Shown: positions 60,289-64,000 of the stretch, piece after piece
Layout: each line of letters opens with the position of its first letter
How positions within the stretch are numbered: the stretch's first letter is position 1
Source of the DNA: Yimella sp. cx-51
GTDB lineage: Bacteria > Actinomycetota > Actinomycetes > Actinomycetales > Dermatophilaceae
Reading direction: 5' to 3'
Length of the DNA: 64,000 bases
NCBI RefSeq assembly: GCF_017654605.1
Contig: NZ_CP072113.1
Coordinates: forward strand, 3,100,001-3,164,000
Notes under the pieces: model-generated
The model's input: the letters and a program-made list of their open reading frames with translations, nothing else
Database searches by the model: none
Told to the model about the DNA's origin: nothing
Position numbers and translations under genes: made by a program

Positions 60289-60845
60289 CGCACTTGGACG
60301 ATCTCGCGCAGCGTACGGACCGTGACCTGCTCGCGGCCCATTGCGCGGGAGAGCCCGACGCGTTCGGTGAACTGTTCAAGCGGCACAAGGACCGCATGTG
60401 GGCAGTGGCCGTACGCACCTGTCGCGACCCCGAACTGGCTGCGGACGCCGTCCAGGACGGTTTCATCTCCGCCTTCCGGCGCGCAGATTCGTTCCGTGGC
60501 GACTCGCAGGTGACCACCTGGTTGCACCGCATCATCGTCAACGCCTGCCTCGACCGGTTGCGTCGCGCCAAGCCCACGAGCGAGCTGCCGGAGTACGAAC
60601 TGGCCGATCGCCGCGACGAGCACGCCAGCACCGTCGTGCGCCTCGACGTCCAAGAAGCCCTGGCACGCATCCCCGAGGCGCAGCGCCTGGCGCTGACGCT
60701 GGTCGACATGCAGGGCCTGTCCGTGGCGGAGGCGGCCGAGGTGCTGGAGGTCGCCGAGGGCACCATCAAGTCGCGGTGTGCCCGCGGACGCGCGGCGCTG
60801 GCCGAACTACTGGTCGACAAGCACGGGGACGGCTACCGCCGCTGA
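60285..60845 (+). CDS. sigM: RNA polymerase ECF sigma factor SigM
   Basis: A 186-residue ECF sigma factor from GTG 60285, overlapping the murJ stop by four bases. Region 2 (GELFKRHKDRMWAVAVRTCR, then DGFISAFRRADSFRGDSQVT) and region 4 (LTLVDMQGLSVAEAAEVLEV, GTIKSRCARGRAALAELL) are complete. By synteny with mycobacterial Rv3911 it is SigM; the next gene should be its anti-sigma factor. Confidence 0.93.
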   Translation: MTHLDDLAQRTDRDLLAAHCAGEPDAFGELFKRHKDRMWAVAVRTCRDPELAADAVQDGFISAFRRADSFRGDSQVTTWLHRIIVNACLDRLRRAKPTSELPEYELADRRDEHASTVVRLDVQEALARIPEAQRLALTLVDMQGLSVAEAAEVLEVAEGTIKSRCARGRAALAELLVDKHGDGYRR

Positions 60846-61083
60846 GGCCTCGCTCACACGTGGCGATCGGCGAGGAACCGCCGGTGATGGTTGCGCCGTC
60901 TACTACGTGGATGACAGGCTCGATCGATGCCGCTGGACCCTCGCGAATATTTTTGGTCGATTCGTGGAACCAGTGGACCCCTCGGGCACGTCGCACAACT
61001 GACAGACCCGGAGCACATCCGGCGCTCGCACTTACGCGGGCGTCGCAACCGACGGGCTGTGGACAGCGAATCGGAGGATCGAC

Positions 61084-62085
61084 GTGAGCATGAAGCCACC
61101 TCAGGGGCTTGACGCTGCGTTCGAGGACGACCCACATGGCGTCCGCGAACTGCTGCGTGGGCTGCCTGAACCCGGCCCAATGCGTGCTGCCGTCTCCGAC
61201 CGCATCGAACAGGCACTGGCTGCCGAGCGTTCAGGCGCGAGGTCGACCCCGACCACTTCGACGTCTTCCGACGAGGACGCCCACGCAGACATCCGCGAAC
61301 TGCTGGCCTCCCAGCCCAGCCCCGGGCCGATGCCCGACTTCGTGGCCAAGCGCATCACCGTGGCCCTCGACCTCGAGCGTAAGGCCCAGGCCGATCACGA
61401 TCCCACCGGAATGCGTGACCTGCTGCGTGGACTGCCCGAGCCCGGCCCGATGCCGCAACCGGTCTTCGAGAAGGTGGAGCACGCACTCGCACTCGAGCAG
61501 AGTCAACGCGGCGAGCGTCCCGACAATGTCGCGGCCTTCGCCAGCCGTTCGTCGTCCACTTCGCGTACGTCGCGGGAGGGTTCCGGCGGCCGGCGCGGCG
61601 TCCTGCGCCTCACCAGCCTCGCGGCCGCAGCAGCGGTGGCCGGAGTCGTCGCCGTCGGTGGCTACCAGGCGATGCAGCCGTCGGCCCCCGGCGTGAACAA
61701 CGCCGGCCCTGCGTCCAGCAGCAGCGTCAACCCCGATGTCGCCTCGAAGGTGCACGTCACCAGCAGCGACCGCAACTACACCGCCGCCAGCTTCGTGCAG
61801 GACGCCGGTGCGCTGGCCCGCTCCGACGCCAGCAGCGGCATCTCCACCGCGGATGCCGCCAAGCTCGGCTCGGTCGCCACGCCCCAGGGCGCGCTGCAGT
61901 GCGCTGCCGCCATCGGGCAGGGCGTGCTGGACGACTCCTCCCGGATCACCGTCGACATCGCCAAGTACGAAGGCAAGCCAGCACTGGTTGTCGTGGTCAC
62001 CAAGGGCACCACCTCCACCGGTTGGGTGCTCAACCGCAACTGCGACCAGAGCCAGTCACCGGTCGCCGGCCCGACCCAGGTCTGA
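61084..62085 (+). CDS. Anti-sigma-M factor-like membrane protein with triplicated N-terminal motif
   Basis: A 333-residue single-pass protein (GTG 61084, GGAGG seven bases ahead; a second start ATG two codons later). The cytosolic part has three copies of one unit: VRELLRGLPEPGPMRAAVSD, IRELLASQPSPGPMPDFVAK and MRDLLRGLPEPGPMPQPVFE, at about residues 20, 74 and 118. The membrane segment is near residues 178-198 and an outside domain follows. Position after sigM, before trxB matches mycobacterial RsmA. The common HxxxCxxC zinc motif of anti-sigma factors is absent. Confidence 0.75.
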   Translation: MSMKPPQGLDAAFEDDPHGVRELLRGLPEPGPMRAAVSDRIEQALAAERSGARSTPTTSTSSDEDAHADIRELLASQPSPGPMPDFVAKRITVALDLERKAQADHDPTGMRDLLRGLPEPGPMPQPVFEKVEHALALEQSQRGERPDNVAAFASRSSSTSRTSREGSGGRRGVLRLTSLAAAAAVAGVVAVGGYQAMQPSAPGVNNAGPASSSSVNPDVASKVHVTSSDRNYTAASFVQDAGALARSDASSGISTADAAKLGSVATPQGALQCAAAIGQGVLDDSSRITVDIAKYEGKPALVVVVTKGTTSTGWVLNRNCDQSQSPVAGPTQV

Positions 62086-62190
62086 GTCGAGAGGCCGCAC
62101 CGACCGGATGCGGCACTCGGAATGTTTGCCACCTACGATCGGTTGAGCACAACGCCTGAGCCATTCGAACCGAGTAGGGGACAAACTTCC

Positions 62191-63135
62191 GTGAGCAACG
62201 ACCTGGTGCGCAACCTCATCATCGTCGGGTCCGGACCTGCCGGGTACACCGCGGCCGTCTACGCGGCGCGCGCCAACCTCGAACCCCTGGTTTTCGAAGG
62301 CTCGGTGACCGCCGGCGGCGCACTGATGAACACCACGGACGTCGAGAACTTCCCCGGATTCGCAGGCGGAATCATGGGGCCCGACCTCATGGAGCAGATG
62401 CGTGCCCAGGCCGAGCGCTTCGGCGCCGAGCTCGTGCGTGACGACATCACCGCGATGGAGCTCACCGGCGACATCAAGACCGTCACCGACGGTGAGGGCA
62501 ACGTCCACAAGGCGCACGCCGTCGTCCTGGCGATGGGCTCGGCGTACCGCGAACTCGGCCTTGAGGACGAAAAGCGCCTCTCCGGCCACGGTGTGTCGTG
62601 GTGTGCGACGTGTGACGGCGCGTTCTTCCGCGAGAAGGACATCGCGGTCATCGGCGGCGGCGACTCCGCGATCGAGGAGGCCACCTTCCTGACGCGTTTC
62701 GGCAAGAGCGTGACGGTGATCCACCGCCGCGACGAGTTGCGCGCCTCGAAGATCATGGCCGACCGTGCACTGGCCAACGACAAGATCACGTTCAAGTGGA
62801 ACAGCGAAGTCGTCGGCATCCAGGGTGACCCGAAGGTCGAGCGACTGAAGCTGCGCGACACCGTCACCGGCGCGGAGAGCACCCTGGACGTCGAAGGTGT
62901 CTTCATCGCCATCGGTCACATCCCGCGCAGTGAACTCGTCGTCGGGCAGGTCGACCTCGACGGTGAAGGCTATGTGCTCGTGCAGGGACGCTCGACCGCG
63001 ACCAACCTGCCGGGTGTCTTCGCCTGCGGCGACCTGGTCGACCACACCTACCGCCAGGCGATCACCGCGGCCGGTTCTGGTTGCGCTGCGTCGCTGGATG
63101 CCGAGCGCTACCTCGCCGACAAAGTCGGCCACTGA
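62191..63135 (+). CDS. trxB: Thioredoxin reductase
   Basis: A 314-residue flavoprotein from GTG 62191 ([20 protein letters not shown]). FAD motif [10 protein letters not shown], redox-active CATC ([11 protein letters not shown], about residues 135-138), NADPH motif [13 protein letters not shown], and terminal [20 protein letters not shown] are intact. It reduces the thioredoxin encoded next. Longer frame upstream has no ribosome site. Confidence 0.96.
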   Translation: MSNDLVRNLIIVGSGPAGYTAAVYAARANLEPLVFEGSVTAGGALMNTTDVENFPGFAGGIMGPDLMEQMRAQAERFGAELVRDDITAMELTGDIKTVTDGEGNVHKAHAVVLAMGSAYRELGLEDEKRLSGHGVSWCATCDGAFFREKDIAVIGGGDSAIEEATFLTRFGKSVTVIHRRDELRASKIMADRALANDKITFKWNSEVVGIQGDPKVERLKLRDTVTGAESTLDVEGVFIAIGHIPRSELVVGQVDLDGEGYVLVQGRSTATNLPGVFACGDLVDHTYRQAITAAGSGCAASLDAERYLADKVGH

Positions 63136-63196
63136 TTTACTGAATCACCTTTGACCACAACGTAATTCACAAGCAATCACGAACAGGAGTCACCGC

Positions 63197-63520
63197 ATGG
63201 GTGCCATCAAGGAGACCAGCGACGCGACCTTCGAGGCCGACGTCCTGAAGAACGACAAGCCGGTCCTGGTGGACTTCTGGGCGCCCTGGTGTGGCCCGTG
63301 CCGCCAGGTCGCTCCGATCCTCGAGGAGATCGCCACGTCGCACGACGCGATCGAGATCGTGAAGCTCAACACCGACGAAAACCCGAAGGTGTCGGCGAAG
63401 TACGGCATCACCGGCATCCCGACGATGAACGTCTACGTCGGTGGCGAGGTCGTCAAGACCCTCGTCGGCGCCCTCCCGAAGCCGAAGATCATCAAGGAGC
63501 TTGAGCCCTTCATCGGCTGA
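63197..63520 (+). CDS. trxA: Thioredoxin
   Basis: A 107-residue thioredoxin with active site WCGPC (DFWAPWCGPCRQVAP) and the cis-Pro loop GIPTMNVYVGGE. ACAGGAG precedes the ATG. Co-transcribed with trxB and ended by the terminator at 63538-63574. Confidence 0.97.
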   Translation: MGAIKETSDATFEADVLKNDKPVLVDFWAPWCGPCRQVAPILEEIATSHDAIEIVKLNTDENPKVSAKYGITGIPTMNVYVGGEVVKTLVGALPKPKIIKELEPFIG

Positions 63521-63537
63521 GACTCACCTGACGAAGC

Positions 63538-63574
63538 ACGGCCGCCCTCTGGAAACAGAGGGCGGCCGTTTTTC
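63538..63574 (+). terminator. Intrinsic terminator of trxBA
   Basis: A perfect 14-bp stem ACGGCCGCCCTCTG / CAGAGGGCGGCCGT with GAAA loop followed by TTTTC: the clearest classic terminator in the window. Confidence 0.95.
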
Positions 63575-63654
63575 ATTGAGCGATCTCCCTTTGGCGTGCA
63601 CCGAAGCTTCACGTGATCCCAGGCACCGGCGCTTCAGCCACTCTGCTGTCCGGG

Positions 63655-63776
63655 CCGGGGTTTCGACAGCTCGCTCATCCCTCGCGAGCGCTCAACCGCC
63701 GGTAGTGGCTCGACCAGAAACCTTGCCGGTTGAGCCAGGCACCCGAGGAACGAGGGTGGCCGCGTCGAAACCCGGC
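63655..63776. repeat. Large imperfect palindrome between trxA and parB
   Basis: Outer arms GCCGGGGTTTCGAC / GTCGAAACCCGGC, inner stretches also partly complementary (CTCATCCCTCG / CGAGGAACGAG). GTTTCGAC...GGTTGAGCC phrases of this kind recur as intergenic repeats in related genomes; a weaker relative may lie at 18935-19020. It ends three bases before a parS-like site. Confidence 0.5.
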
Positions 63777-63778
63777 GA

Positions 63779-63794
63779 CGTTTCACGTGAACCC
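63779..63794. promoter_or_regulatory. parS-like ParB-binding site beside parB
   Basis: CGTTTCACGTGAACCC, 13 of 16 to the parS consensus with the full TTTCACGTGAA core, 26 bp past the end of parB. A weaker CTTCACGTGAT at 63608-63618 may be another. Confidence 0.8.
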
Positions 63795-63819
63795 ATGCCC
63801 CAGGCCACGGCTCCTCGCG

Positions 63820-64000
63820 TCAGCTTGCGCGGACGCCCAGAGCGTCGAGGATGCGGTGCAGGTCGTCCGAGCCCGCGAACTCGACGGTGAGCTTGCCCCG
63901 ACCGCCGCGTCCCGACGTGACGGTCACCCGGGTGTCAAGACGATCGGCAAGACCCGCAGCAAGATCGTCGTACTCCGGCACCGACTGCTTGCTGGACGAT
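63820..64000 (-). CDS. parB: Chromosome partitioning protein ParB, C-terminal part (cut by window edge)
   Basis: The minus-strand reading ends DLHRILDALGVRAS before the stop at 63820-63822, with GKLTVEF-like strand and DLADRLDTRVTV upstream: the ParB C-terminal dimerisation domain. The rest lies beyond the right edge. ParB binds parS and with ParA segregates the chromosome; parA, gidB, rnpA, rpmH and dnaA are expected further right. Confidence 0.9.
   Translation of the reverse strand, partial: SSSKQSVPEYDDLAAGLADRLDTRVTVTSGRGGRGKLTVEFAGSDDLHRILDALGVRAS

Noticed and set aside
1-64000. CRISPR array, prophage or rRNA operon
   Set aside because: No regularly spaced direct repeats, phage structural genes or rRNA sequence were seen.

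Overview
The window is high-GC actinobacterial DNA, most likely Micrococcales (a Dermacoccaceae-like relative is a guess from gene content). Its right end is next to the chromosome origin. Positions 52095-64000 carry the order cca/pcnA, Nudix hydrolase, DUF6049 protein, murJ-pseudokinase, sigM, anti-sigma-M, trxB, trxA and (opposite strand) parB. This is the order seen near oriC of Mycobacterium and other actinobacteria. Two parS-like palindromes, one inside murJ and one beside parB, fit that location.

Layout, left to right. 1-1100: minus-strand membrane genes (CPBP protease, small membrane proteins, BON-like protein). 1172-2719: amidohydrolase. 2883-4275: a degraded RHS remnant with an orphan helical-repeat gene. 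4288-7156: metQ-metN-metI methionine importer with a SAM-IV-type riboswitch and a clear promoter. 7217-9060: amidase and a degraded Doc-type toxin-antitoxin pair. 9126-20983: a large tellurite/stress (Ter) region with two phosphoribosyltransferases, a HAD phosphatase, three TerD proteins, a repeat-rich TerD-like protein, TerC and TelA, interrupted by a BCCT transporter and a few small genes. 21105-27300: M20 peptidase, a membrane-anchored propeller, a wrecked lipoprotein gene and three overlapping AIM24 genes.

27745-37213 is the highlight: a compact, translationally coupled, minus-strand gene cluster of the streptolysin-S/TOMM type. It contains a previously easy-to-miss 38-residue precursor (37097-37213) with a VAPGG leader end and a WCCTCCCWCW core. 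It also has an ABC exporter, a YcaO cyclodehydratase, an E1-like partner with leader-binding domain, a nitroreductase-fold dehydrogenase plus a divergent second copy, and a CPBP protease of the SagE type. A small membrane protein, a degenerate amidohydrolase-like protein and an IS701-type transposase-like protein complete it. Together these should heterocyclise Cys/Thr of the core, oxidise to azoles, cut the leader and export the product.

37500-50865 is ordinary accessory metabolism: BenE transporter, LysR regulator, tRNA hydroxylase TrhO (with a broken partial copy at 27310-27692), lipoprotein, LLM oxidoreductase, MazG-like and peptidase E-like proteins, and a sugar/inositol-type ABC importer with isomerase and dehydrogenase. 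51071-52000 encodes an AbiEi/DUF559-like protein bracketed by two nearly identical 72-bp direct repeats. Long, large-loop inverted repeats lie in many intergenic gaps; two of them (11547-11620 and 40549-40622) are copies of one element. No rRNA, tRNA or CRISPR array was seen.
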